NCBI GenBank assembly: GCA_040954595.2
Contig: CM082587.2
Location: forward strand, 7,502,001-7,566,000
Source: Balanoglossus misakiensis
Taxonomy: Eukaryota > Hemichordata
Reading direction: 5' to 3'
Length of the DNA stretch: 64,000 bases
Position 1 is the stretch's first letter, and the number at the start of each line of letters is the position of its first letter. Below, in pieces: positions 13,027-24,252 of this stretch. Position numbers and translations under genes: made by a program. The notes under the pieces are model-generated. The model did no database searches, had not been told where the DNA came from, and saw only the letters and a list, made by a program, of their open reading frames with translations.

Positions 13027-14730
13027 TTGTAACCAATTCATTATGGTGTGTAATTACTTTGATGAATGCAATAATAATTAAAACGTTAATAAATAATGTG
13101 TGCGAGTATAGATTACACAATATGAATGATCACAATGCGTAGTCCATATTAACATTACATGTAAATCGCCTTACTACACGACGGTTGATAGTGCAAAGAA
13201 AAAGAAAAAGGTGTGAAAATCATCTGTGGTTTCTAGAACAGAGGTTTCCACATTTCACAATCACGTTAATCACTGCCTGTTCCACTCGAGGCGCGGGATG
13301 GTAAAGATATGGGGGTCAAACACACACACCATTAAGACGGTTCTGAAGCGCCTCAGATCAGATACCGTCTTAAAAAATCACGTGTGGACGGTGCGTATAG
13401 TGGTTCTGAAACGGCTTAGATTTGAGACGGCTTTGTCGGTCAGACCCGAGCCGGTGTAAGGATTAACACCTCTCCGCAACCCCTTGCCTATATGACTGAG
13501 CATCAGCGCCTATACATATTTTTTTTTTGTGTGTATGGACACCAGCGACTCAAAGGATTAATGCTCTGTGTTTATCATAGGCAAATAGTGTCTAGAATGT
13601 TTTCGTGTGTGAAACTCAAGAGGATGACCCGTTGAAACACAGGAACTGGAATCAAGGCACACAAACAACAACTAATAAAGAAAGTAGAAAAAAGTCAATA
13701 TTGTTGTTTAAATAAGACTTGAGTGAACGGCGTAAAGAAAGGGCAGACTCGGAGCGATGAAGGTCGAAAGGCAGATTATTCCATAATTTGGGACCAAACG
13801 ATCTCTCGCCAAAAGACTTTGTGGAAACTCTTGGAATGCTGAGAAGTCTAGAATCTGATGATGATCGTATATGTCCTTGTGGGATGTACGCATGGTCTTT
13901 AATGACTGCCTAACGCTTGTAGACAGGATAGAGCTATAACAAAATGACTGACTGGCAGCCATAATTGATAGCAATTGGGCTGCTAGTTTATTGTGGCCAA
14001 TTCATCATGGCGAGTAATTACTTTATTGAGCACAGTCATACATGATGAAAACGCCAATATACAGCATGCGAGCATTTTAATATGAATAAAAGCTATTATT
14101 GCTTTCACAATGTTCCAATTGGAATTCTCATTAGGCAAATTAGGGCTCCATACAGCCAAACCCTGATCTCGGGGGAATTATCCTTGTAAATTCAGCCGAG
14201 AGAGTATTGCAAAGTCGCTTGTGTATCCATGACTGCTTGTCAGAGCTATTGTGTGAAAATGTAAAAAAAAAATATCTCCAGAGGTCTCTTTAAATGTCAA
14301 AGCTTAATTATGGATACATGTAATGAAAGTGCTTTCTCGTTAGCTGTACACGAGATATACATTGCCGACTTTACTGGGAACGGTCTGGACAACATCAGAG
14401 GCATCAGGTCGCATTCCCCATAGCCTAAGATTGCACTGAGGGCGTTTCTTTTCATAATTTCTTTTATTCGCAGGTCACCGTTACTAAAAACTTATAATTT
14501 CTTGCAATTTCAAAATAGAAACCGTGTACGTAACTTTTCGAAATATGACCACATGTCCTGATATATTCTGTAAACAAACAGACAGACAGACAGACTCGGA
14601 TACACAGCAATCAAACATTGCCACATGTGACGCGATCAAGTGTGACAATGAATGCCTGGCAACTGCAAGTATCTTGTTGTGACCAATTCATTATGTCGTG
14701 TAACAAACGTTAATGAACACAGTCGGATGG
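13027..14730. repeat. Three scattered copies of a short degenerate repeat
   Basis: Copies at about 13027-13075, 13992-14040 and 14678-14725 share a CCAATTCAT(T/C)ATG core followed by a related GTGTAATTAC...TGAA/GAGCACAGTC stretch, all in the same orientation about 0.7-1 kb apart. Confidence 0.5.
13652..13905 (-). mobile_element. Non-LTR retrotransposon (LINE) remnant, C-terminal end of reverse transcriptase ORF
   Basis: On the minus strand one frame reads SRLLSIPRVSTKSFGERSF, then GPKLWNNLPFDLHRSES and SFRRSLKSYL. The W-N-x-L-P block followed by a SLK-Y-L tail is the usual C-terminal end of LINE (CR1/L2/RTE-like) ORF2 proteins. The 5' bulk of the element is absent, so this is a 5'-truncated copy. 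Confidence 0.75.
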
Positions 14731-14982
14731 ACACGTCTATATACTATGAAGTGTTCGAGACAAGCAGTTTAATTGGCTATAACATGAATTCTAAATGAGC
14801 TTGGTCCATTGTAATTTTTTTTAATTAAAACGCTTTTAAACCGGGGTATATTGTAGTATAAAGGCAAGCAGTGGTGAAAATAGTCCAATAGTGCACACCC
14901 GTGTTTTGTTGAACAGAACTTTCTACAGCGTATCACCATCACTGACCACGATATATATAGTATCGCTGTCGTCCCAGTAGTT

Positions 14983-17900
14983 ATGGGATTTAGCATGGTT
15001 GTCAAAGAGGTGAGTAAATTACTCTCGATATTCTCTGCAGTCATAGCAAAGATTTGCGTCTAAACATTCAACCACTGCTGCCTTCAATTGTCAGACTCCT
15101 TTCTCGCCTCATTGTCACTGAACATGTTAAAACTCCCTCCTGGTTTACTACAGAATTCAAAATACCTGCAACAAACGCCAAACTGGCAACACCGTATTTC
15201 TTTCATGCCGGCGACACGTTATCTCTAAAATTGTAACAACGTCACAATTTAGTAGACAAAGAGGCACCCTTCCCCCATCCCAATTGGGATTATCAACCCG
15301 CCATTGTCACCAAACAAGCCATGGTCCTTTTACGTCCAATAATTTAATTATGCGGTAATGCACCTATCAAGAAGAAACACGATGAAAGGCAGATATCCTA
15401 TTAATCCACTGAAAGCCACACCTATAAGATTTTAACACTGCAAATTGCAAATAATGCTTCATCGCTTAACAATTTGTAGAGTCAAAGATGGGATTGTTGC
15501 ACTGAATTGTTTGTATTTACTTCTACATATATTCCCTGCCGTCAATATATGTCGATTTGATATTTAAATATTATTTCTTTCTTTTTTCTTTATATTTGAC
15601 TCCTTTTATTTTTTAACTAAGCCATCAGATGCCGACTCATGTTTGCATGTAAACATACATGTTTTTATCTTTGACAAACACTTATTGTGATGAAAATTTC
15701 TTTACCCCTGAATACAGAAATGTAAATGTTAAGTATAGATCAGAAATGTTCAAAAGAAAAACCGCTACTACAACAATTATACTACTTTCACTACTATACA
15801 GTATCAACTATATTGTTTTTTTTTCAGATACACTTATGGAACATTTTGCTACTCTATGGATTATACGTCAATGGTGAGTTCAGTATCACTGTATTCCCCA
15901 TGGGGACTGATGCCTGACATACAATTTATATTAAAGTGCATCTATTTGTTTGTTTGATGGTTTGTTTACAATAGAAAATGTCTATATCATCAATTCTCTG
16001 GTATTGACACACATGTCTCGGTTTTATTATGCTTTCTGTTGGCCACTTGACTTGCAGCTTGTCAAGAGGGAGATCATTCGTTCCAGGCGTCGTGTTATAG
16101 TATTCAACCACAAATGGTAAACTTCTCGGCTGCCCGTGAGCATTGTGAGGAAATGGGATTTCGTCTCGTGAGTCTATCTTCGCCCGGGGAAGCTGATTTT
16201 CTAGCAGACCTCTTAACGAGTGTTCCAGCTCCGGCCGAAGAGTACTGGATCGGTGGATACAAGACATTCGGAACAGATAACTGGAATTGGGTAAATCAGG
16301 AACCGTGGCCGAGTTTTGGAATGTGGTACGCGCCAAATGGCTGTCTCAACAAGTATGATTGCGCTACCGTGCGGCGTGCTATGGCTTATAAGGCTGCCTC
16401 GCGCAAGTGTGAAACAGAAATCCACTATATTTGCGAGTACAATAATGGTAGGCATTTGATCTTTTGTATTTGGTACTTTAGAAGCATAAAGCGCATTTGG
16501 TGTGTATCATTGTAACAATTCAAAAAGTGGCCTTTAGTGCAATTAGCGCTATACATCGGAAGTTCTTAGACAAATCGTAGAAAACATTGCATAGATTGTC
16601 TTTTTCTAAAAAAGAGCACTGGATTTTAAGTGGTCTAGAATTATATCTCACTTGCGAGTTAGTGGACAGACATATGATTTTGTTTCGGGTCTGTAGCCCT
16701 GCCTTTGTGTCCTCTCAACAACAAAAAAAGTCAACGGAATGGCTGGGTTTCTGACCCTCAATGACACAATGTGATTAAGCCAAGCGTCGCATGAATGAAT
16801 TAAGCATTTCCAGAAACACACCAGACGGACACAGACTGATAGAAATTGCTTCGACATAAGCCACGTGAGTGGACACATTGGCTAAATGAAAATAACGCGT
16901 AGATAATGATTTAAAATGTAAGTTCAACACAAATATCAATTTTCATTTCCTTGATATTATACCATTCACAAACCTTATGCACCCCCCCCCCCCCTCGTGA
17001 ATATGCCACAATGATTTCAACCCGATGTGATTATATTTATTCCCAGAAATACGAGTGTTCCACCTTGGCGGTGCAAGATACTCCTTTACCTTCGGCTCAG
17101 CTGCAGACGCGTGTAGAGCTAACCAGGCACGTATGGCCACGTACGGTGAATTGGAAGACGCCTGGGAGAAAGGTCTTGGAAAATGTCGGGGTGGTTGGTT
17201 GGTTGGTGGACGAGTTGCATACCCCATGCAAACAGCGCACATTGCCTGCGGGAATAGAGTTGGGGTCATTGATTACGGATACAGACCTGCCAGTGCGTTG
17301 TTTGACGTGTATTGTTATGCAGAAGGTGAGAAATGTTGCACTTTGGAATTTCACAAAAGTTTCTTTAGGCTCTTGATACTCTCTCTCTTAGCAAAATTGT
17401 CATACGCAAGCGGGTATTTTTAATGGTATTAAATGTATATTTTCAGCCCCCAAATGGGTGCCATAGAAACACGCGTCATCAAAACGAACATCATATTTTT
17501 TGTATTAACCACAGGTACATACATGGTGAAATATTAAGAGTGATCTAACTACTTTATAATGTGAAAAATATAAAATGTAAATTTATAATGAAAAAAGACA
17601 TACCATCCTTTTTTCACCCATGGTGATTTAGGAAAAAAACAGTTCATTTTCAGTCCCAACATGGTTGCCATGGAAACGTGATGTGAAAATAGACATAATA
17701 TCACTTTTTTCACCCAGGTGATGTAGGAAAAAAGTTCATTTTCAATCCAAAAATGGTTGCCATGGAAAGATGTCATGAAAATAGACACAATACTACTTTT
17801 TCACCCAGAAACCGACTTAGTGAAATTTCCGAACCTACCTTAGCTACATCTTTGGAAAAGAAAAACTTACTGAACGGTTTACCTACATGTATCATCCCCA

Positions 17901-20900
17901 CATCAAAGTTGCCTACTCTATGATTTAGCAGTATACTAATAATTCATGCACGCTAAGCAAAGCAGGCGATTTTGCCTGCAGATCTTTGAAACCCTGGAAC
18001 AGCTGTGTCACAGATCTGTGAAGAACCATGCGTGGGTCATGTCTGTCTTATGAAATGCGCAATATGCTGATTGATTTTAACTTAATGTTACAACTGCTTT
18101 GTCTCAAGCACCTGTTGCGCCTGACGAAAACGTGACATCAAGTATCGCTGAGGGATACTGCATTGTACATCCAAACAGGGGTATTTATTCTTTTCTATTT
18201 ATATTCCGTTTATATGAAAGCCTGTTAGGGACATTTCGTAAAGCAAAAAAATTTTTTTTTATCTCGTGAGCACGACATACTAAGTTGTGAGCACGACATA
18301 CTAAGTCGTGAGCACGAGATACTAAGTCGTGCGCACGAGATAATTATCTCGTGCTCACGAGATACTAAGTCGTGCGCACGAGATAATTATCTCGTGCACA
18401 CGACTTAGTATGTCGTGCTCACGACTTAGTATGTCGTGCTCACGAGATAAAAAAATTTTTTTTGCTTTACGAAATGTCCCTAACGGGCTTTCATACGTTT
18501 ACAATTATGTGCTTCAATATTGAATTCACAGCAAATGTATGCCAGCATTACCAGCAAATACACAATGTTTGGCGCCGAGTGTATTCCTTTATGGGGGCTG
18601 GTTCTTCTATGATAGGTTGATGGTCATGAGATACATGTACAAACCTGCTTGAGTTGAAGTGTTCTAGATGTTTTCACAAAAGAACGTATAGTGGGCGAAA
18701 CAAAGTATGCTTATGTGTGTTTAGAGCAAGAAGGGAGGGTCTGTGTATAGAGAAACGTGTTACATGTATCTAGGTATCTTACGGAGATCTGCCATGAATG
18801 CTAATTTGGGAACTGCATCTTGGGTACTGCGGCCGGATGAAGACATTACTACGTCATTTTAACGTAGGGTTATCTTGCAACACGCAGGTGTTGTGCTTGC
18901 TGATAAATTCACCATAGAATGTTATCAATGGGATGAACAGTTTTGTTGCGAAGACAGCGAGACGGATGATAAACTAGTGTACGAGTTGAGAAGCCAACAT
19001 GAACATTCATCGGACATGGGCGATTTGATTTACAGAAGCAAGAACAGCTCTTTTCCACCAATCCTGTTACCGAGTGGCAAGCCCGAGAACAACTACGTTA
19101 TTCATTTTGTAGTCCTCGTCACGGATGCCTGTGGTCAAACCAGAAATTTCGAGATGAACGCAACAGTAAATATAAAGAACACATTTTCTATTGGGCAACA
19201 GACTGTTAGCGTCTTATGCGTTTCGTACGAGTGGCACCTGCAACTGTGGTGAAGAAAGAAACCTGTTTTATATGAGAAAAATATTATAGAATATCGATGG
19301 AAACTACATAACAGTAATTTTTGGGGGTTTTCCTTAACCGCATTGGTATTGCCGTATATAATATCTTTCAACAGAATGGTTAGATGCAAACTTGAAAATT
19401 CGAACAAAAAAGGGGGGGGGGATGTGCTGTGCCTATATATACACACAAAGCCAGAAAGCTAGTTTTACCATTAACATTATTCGCTCTTTTGCTTCAAGGT
19501 GTTTGAGATGGACACACTTGAGTTGGATCTGGCATCCATAACTCGGATCTTAAACGTCACCGGCGACATAAGACAGGCTCTGAACGCCCTCAATGTGATC
19601 GCCCAAATGACGAGTTCTACCCTTCAGGTGGGTTATCTATATGCTACGAAGCGAGTACATGTATATTGTTACTTTAGAGTTGAATTAAACCAGTATACCA
19701 TTAACTCCCATTGTATGGTGACGTTGTTTATATCTCACAGTATGAATGAATTATGGCATATTTATCGATGTCATGCAGAATTAACTTATTCAGTAAATAT
19801 TATCATCAGCAAATGAACCGAAACGTGATTGTCTTGTTGAAGATACTGACTGTATCACGTCACACTTCCCAGCCATTTGTTTACTCAATAAATTAGTGCA
19901 CCTTTAACATCACTTCACTAAATTGGATAAAACTCGTAATCGATATTGATTTCAAGTCATCTTAATGTATTATAAGATAATTAGTAACTATTCAATTTTG
20001 CATTAATTATCGAGATCCTGCGATCAACACTGTACGTCAATAGTCACTGGACCCAGTGTGTTAGAACGTGTCAGAGATACTATTTGCATATATATTGGAT
20101 AGCGAAAAGTTGGTCTGATTTATCTTGCAGCAAGAAAGTGTGCAAACGCATGTTTAAAGCCACGTGATAAAAATCTATTCGGGTGTATAATCCTATTTAC
20201 TTACGTAGCCACAAATGTACAGTGACGTATTTGTTTATTCCAGACAAAGACGGCAATGATTAACACGCTCGAGAACCTGAGTTCGTTTGGAAATAAGACA
20301 CCTGAAATTTTGGAAGAGATATCCCAGATACTCGGATATATCACAAGAAGCTTCAATCCCATGGAATTGACCATGGATACAAAGGTAACCGTCTATTTAT
20401 AACGGTAAAACAGAATAGCCCTCTGACAGGCATGGGACGCATATACATTATTTTATAGCCTATTGGTGTACGGAACTTTTGGATAATCGTCTCAGTAAAC
20501 GTATCTAGGCCTATACAAAGACCTAAACAAATAATGTTAATATATTGACTTTTGGCTTTACAGATTGCAGCTCTTTCCGTTATCAACAACACGGTCGCGT
20601 CGCTTTCGCTGATAAGTACAAACGAGACCGTCTGTGATGTCAGAGCCGTTCGGAACACTGTGAGAAGTATGTACATGCCATTACATCTACGTCTGACATT
20701 ATTCCGCATCTCTCCAGACTGTAGTTGGCGCTGTTAGTATATTCTTTATTCGACAACTCACGGCACGTTCGGGGCCTGATACTTATCAAACTTTTACAAT
20801 TGACAGCTTCCAAAGCTGACTATACAAATTCAGTTTAAACGTATTTGATGGTAAATGTGACTTGTTACGAGTGTAACGCAAACAAGGCAAGATAGGGCAG

Positions 20901-23706
20901 CTACGTTCAGATCAGCACTACAATACACAGCACATTACAGAAAAATTAAGTTCTTAGGTGACATTACAGAGAATTACATTCGTAGGTTCATTTACATACC
21001 TCATTCATTACCCTTAACTTGCAGATATTCTTGTCTCGTCTTCAGTAATCTCTGGTTCAATGATTCCCGACAGCACACAAAACAACACAAGAGCAGACAC
21101 AGCTCAAGTGAGTATTGCAAGGTTGATCTAATTGTGTCCCGCTAAAATAGTAGAAGTAAGCACGCGTTGTTCGTCATTATGGGTCCTTGTGGTGTACATG
21201 TATTGTTTAAATTGTATAGCAGTATGCTTGAATATGTCGCGAAAGGTTTAGATTTTAGGAATTCATTGCATTGGTTTGCTCAGCCAAATAATGTCAATCT
21301 GCGGTGGAATAAAATCGTTTGGTCACATTGCTCAAACTTGGTCAATGTGTTCAGGCATATAGACAAAACATTGTCGACTAAATTCCAGTCATTGCATTAT
21401 TTTGTTGCGAATGTTTATTATTTAAAAACGAGAATACGAAAAATCCTAAGTTAAGAAGATTTTCAGTTTTACCGATCATACCTCCTTACTCAGTAACCGG
21501 CATTCACACAGGGGCAGGCAGTGTTGGTTAGCTTAGTGAAGGTTATAGATGTTGCTCTTGACGCCGTCCTATTAACACTGGTGTCTGGAGACGAGGGACC
21601 ATTCACACTCGACACCGAGAACATGGCAGTAATAGTCGAGAGGAGAAATGTTTCTGACATCCAAGGCAAACACCTGACTTCGAAGTTCGGAGGTTTCCTT
21701 TTACCAGAAACGTCACAAACAAACGGAACTCAGGATGACGTTCGACTGGTTAAGGTAATTAATTCTCCCAGTGTACTTAAATAATGATGGTAAAAGAATA
21801 TCCCTTTTGCTGTATGTAAGTACATACATGTGTTAGCTATATATTCCTGTAGCTTCTTTAATACCCATTTCAGGGAATATATCACAGGGAGAAAGTCAGT
21901 TAATATGGGATTATTCAGAAAAAATAAGTCAATTTTATGCCCTTCTTTTTGAGGGCATGTATTTAAATGTTGCGGAATATGAAAATGGTGGGTATTGTAC
22001 GTCCGAAAAGACTAAGCATTACGTCAGGGCGTGAGAACAACCCTTACCACTCTTTAGAAATATATTATGTAAATGGTGCGATATATGAAAAGGGTGGAAG
22101 TTTTACGCCAAATAGGACCAAGCAGTACTTCGGTTCTATCTTGTCTATGCTGTCAGCAAATCTGAAGTTCTTTGTATTCCCGCTCATTGTTTTCACTGTC
22201 CCTTTCATTTATTTCAGTTCCTTGCGACAAACGTAAATGTACACATGTATGACTCTCCTCCTGTTCTGGTGAGATCTCCGGTCGTTACCTTGGAAATCAC
22301 CGACAAGGACGGCTCCAGCTGTCCATTACAAGGCGTGTACACCATCACTATCACCAAGGCCAATGTCACCAATAACCCATCCGCCACTGGCAGTAGACTT
22401 GAGATCTCAAAACCGTCCCCCGCGGCGTTTACGTTCAACACCACGCAACCTGGCAGTATGGTCTCCATAACGCTGCAGTCTGACGTTGACGGGTCATCAG
22501 TTATGTATGGAGTGTACATTCAGGCAGATTCCATGGCAAATGAAAGCAGCCACGACGGCGGCTGGAAGGTCCCTGGTCATCCTGCCCAGACTGTGGTATA
22601 CAATGCGACACGTACTGCCACCTACTATGTCCTTATCACCACCGGTAATTAGCAACACTAGCATTAAGGATATCCATATATTCAGCAAAAAAAAAATATT
22701 CTCGAAGGAAAAATCCACGTACCTAGGGCAGTTTATTCACTAACATCTTTATTCTAATATTAACTTACCATAACACGCAAAAAAATCGATACGTTCGGAA
22801 ATGACTTGTCGGTATTCCAATAAAATCACATTTCCGTCGGTGTGTTTGTAAGTGGCGTGCAACTTATTTAGCAGAGGTATAGGAAATGAGATTTGGCGCC
22901 GATAAAAACATCTTTTTGGCTAGCTTTGTATGGTAATTATTGGTATTATTGATAATCAAATTTTGCTTATCATGGGGGCATAATATACTATAGTAAAACC
23001 TACGGCATTTATTTTAAAAGAAGTAACTATAATTTCAGGAATATGACTAAAACGTGCAATTAGAGGACAGAGACAACTATCAAAAATGTTGATATAAGTG
23101 TCCATCAAATTCTTGCGTTTCTCGATTGTAGTATTTTCTTTCCTCCAGAACTTGTCATTTAAACTGTCAAAATATCCCCCCTTTAACTGATGATTGTTAC
23201 TTTCTACTGCAGATCATCAAGGCAAGGCTTCTGATAGCCACGGTGTATGGATCTCCATTTCAATCAACATCTGTCGTTTTTGGAATGAACAGAGAGGAGC
23301 TTGGGACTCCGAAGGATGCTGGGTAATAGACTCCATAACCGTTCAGGTGTTATTTATTTCTCCAAAAAATATGTCAATCAATACGTGCATATATGAATGA
23401 CTGTAAATGTTGCAGACTATCGGTCTGAATAATGCTAAATTAGAAAATTAGTTTGAACGTGAGTTCAAAGGTAAAGTTTGTAGGTCGTTAGTTATTTTTC
23501 ACTGCAGCTGCTACGGACGATTATCAGTCGATACGAAAAGATGTAACTATGCAAAATTTGTGAGGATCTTGTGTTACAAATAACAATATGCATTCTTTTC
23601 TTTGCAGCCTGAGAAATCAACCGATGTACACACGTTGACGTGCAAGTGTAATTATTTGCCATCTCTCAAGCAAACTGAGCAATCGACATGTAAAGATTTA
23701 ACATAG
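14983..23706 (+). CDS. Secreted REJ/GAIN-GPS protein with C-type lectin and Link (hyaluronan-binding) domains
   Basis: Exons: 14983-15009, 15828-15873, 16058-16447, 17047-17325, 18109-18180, 18888-19165, 19499-19627, 20244-20384, 20564-20666, 21046-21107, 21512-21754, 22218-22644, 23213-23346, 23608-23706; all phases agree, 809 aa. Residues 1-25 form a signal peptide (MGFSMVVKE, then LWNILLLYGLYV, cut after NA). Residues 25-154 are a C-type lectin-like domain (CYSIQ, EYWIGGYKTFG, CETEIHYICEY) without an EPN/QPD motif. Residues 155-247 are a Link domain with all four cysteines (DACRANQARMATYGELEDAW, GKCRGGWL, IACGN, FDVYCYAE), the fold that binds hyaluronan in vertebrates. Residues about 248-400 resemble REJ (DKFTIECYQWDEQ, ILLPSG, VTDACGQ), and about 400-750 resemble the GAIN region. 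A GPS follows (W755, GCW, TCKCNYLPS at 788-796), where the usual H-L-T/S is Y-L-P. The frame ends 15 residues later with no transmembrane helix. The second ATG at 14995 is also a plausible start. Same strand and layout as the gene at 3523-11291. Confidence 0.8.
16058..16447 (+). other. Exon coding a complete C-type lectin-like domain
   Basis: A single 390-bp exon (phase 1 at both ends) encodes the whole lectin-like domain, so it could be shuffled as a module. The calcium-site region reads WVNQEPWPSFGMWY rather than EPN or QPD, so classic calcium-dependent sugar binding is not predicted. Confidence 0.85.
17047..17325 (+). other. Exon coding a complete Link domain
   Basis: A single 279-bp exon (phase 1-1) encodes a full Link module, with the conserved VFH start, four cysteines and a C-terminal YGYRP...FDVYC block. 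A 1-1 exon matches the phase of vertebrate Link exons and of the neighbouring lectin exon. Confidence 0.9.
17440..17813. repeat. Tandem repeat, three to four degenerate units of about 95-120 bp
   Basis: Units share TTTTTCACCCA, GGTTGCCATGGAAA and TTCATTTTCA blocks in the same order. It lies in the intron downstream of the Link exon. Confidence 0.7.
18213..18495. mobile_element. Near-perfect palindromic foldback element with 6-bp target duplication
   Basis: Inverted arms start TATGAAAGCC(T/C)GTTAGGG at 18213 and end with the complement at 18495. The whole 283 bp folds back on itself. The interior is built of short alternating units such as CTCGTGAGCACGA and TACTAAGTCGTG. Direct CGTTTA copies flank it (18207-18212 and 18496-18501). 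It sits 32 bp after the exon 5 donor of the lectin/Link gene and has no coding capacity. Confidence 0.85.
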
Positions 23707-24252
23707 GTGTTACTCTTGTAAATATTGCGCACGCTCGAGTTAGTGGACAAATGTACAGTGTATAAGCAATGAATATGAAATCACCATCGTCGCAAACCAC
23801 GGCCCTTTTACGGCAGCGCTCTGCTCCCTGCAAAAAGGCCGTGTATTCAGTACATGTATTTGGTCTAGGCGCTTTCATAGTACATCCAACAACCAATCAG
23901 ATTGCTTGTTACATCCCATTCACGCATCTCATTACATCTAATCCAACAAGCAGTTTCACACAAAATATTTGTTCAAAAGTGGCAAAAACACAAATATGCA
24001 AATATCACCAAAATTGTACAATATCTTACAAGGAACATGCCTGCCAAAGTTCAATGGAAGGGAATCAAACAAATATGTATATACCTTAAAGGCATGAGGT
24101 TCCCGGTTTAACCAAATTGTGTTCGTACAATAGACCCAACCGTATCATTTTGAACAAAGACACCAGGAATAACATAGTCAATTTGTACTATAACCTAACA
24201 TTTTGAAGATGATGTATCTAAATGCACACGCAGTGCACATGTACTTCCCACA
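23707..24252. other. Short convergent intergenic gap
   Basis: About 0.5 kb between the 3' ends of the lectin/Link gene (+) and the molybdo-flavoenzyme gene (-). No exon for a transmembrane or PLAT continuation was recognised here. A poor alternative donor (GTAAAG at 23691) exists in the last exon of the lectin/Link gene. Confidence 0.5.

Larger units (their letters stand above)
11646..14982. other. Intergenic region between the two lectin/GPS genes
   Basis: No conserved exon, and in particular no PLAT or polycystin transmembrane exon, was recognised. It holds a repeat copy (12590-12735), a retrotransposon remnant (13652-13905) and three related short repeats (about 13027, 13992 and 14678). 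Confidence 0.5.

Noticed and set aside
14345-14430. Open stretch reading HEIYIADFTGNGLDN, considered as a PLAT exon
   Set aside because: Lacks the PLAT sequence pattern and has no clean splice sites in a matching phase.
14917-15009. Possible polycystin transmembrane exon (IYSIAVVPVVMGF) continuing the first lectin/GPS gene
   Set aside because: Its phase does not fit the GPS exon (joining would create a stop), while the part from the ATG at 14983 joins in phase to 15828 and gives a proper signal peptide for the second gene.
15060-15236. Frame reading TPSWFTTEFKI, considered as a LINE fragment
   Set aside because: Only a weak resemblance to a LINE linker motif; too short and without flanking support.
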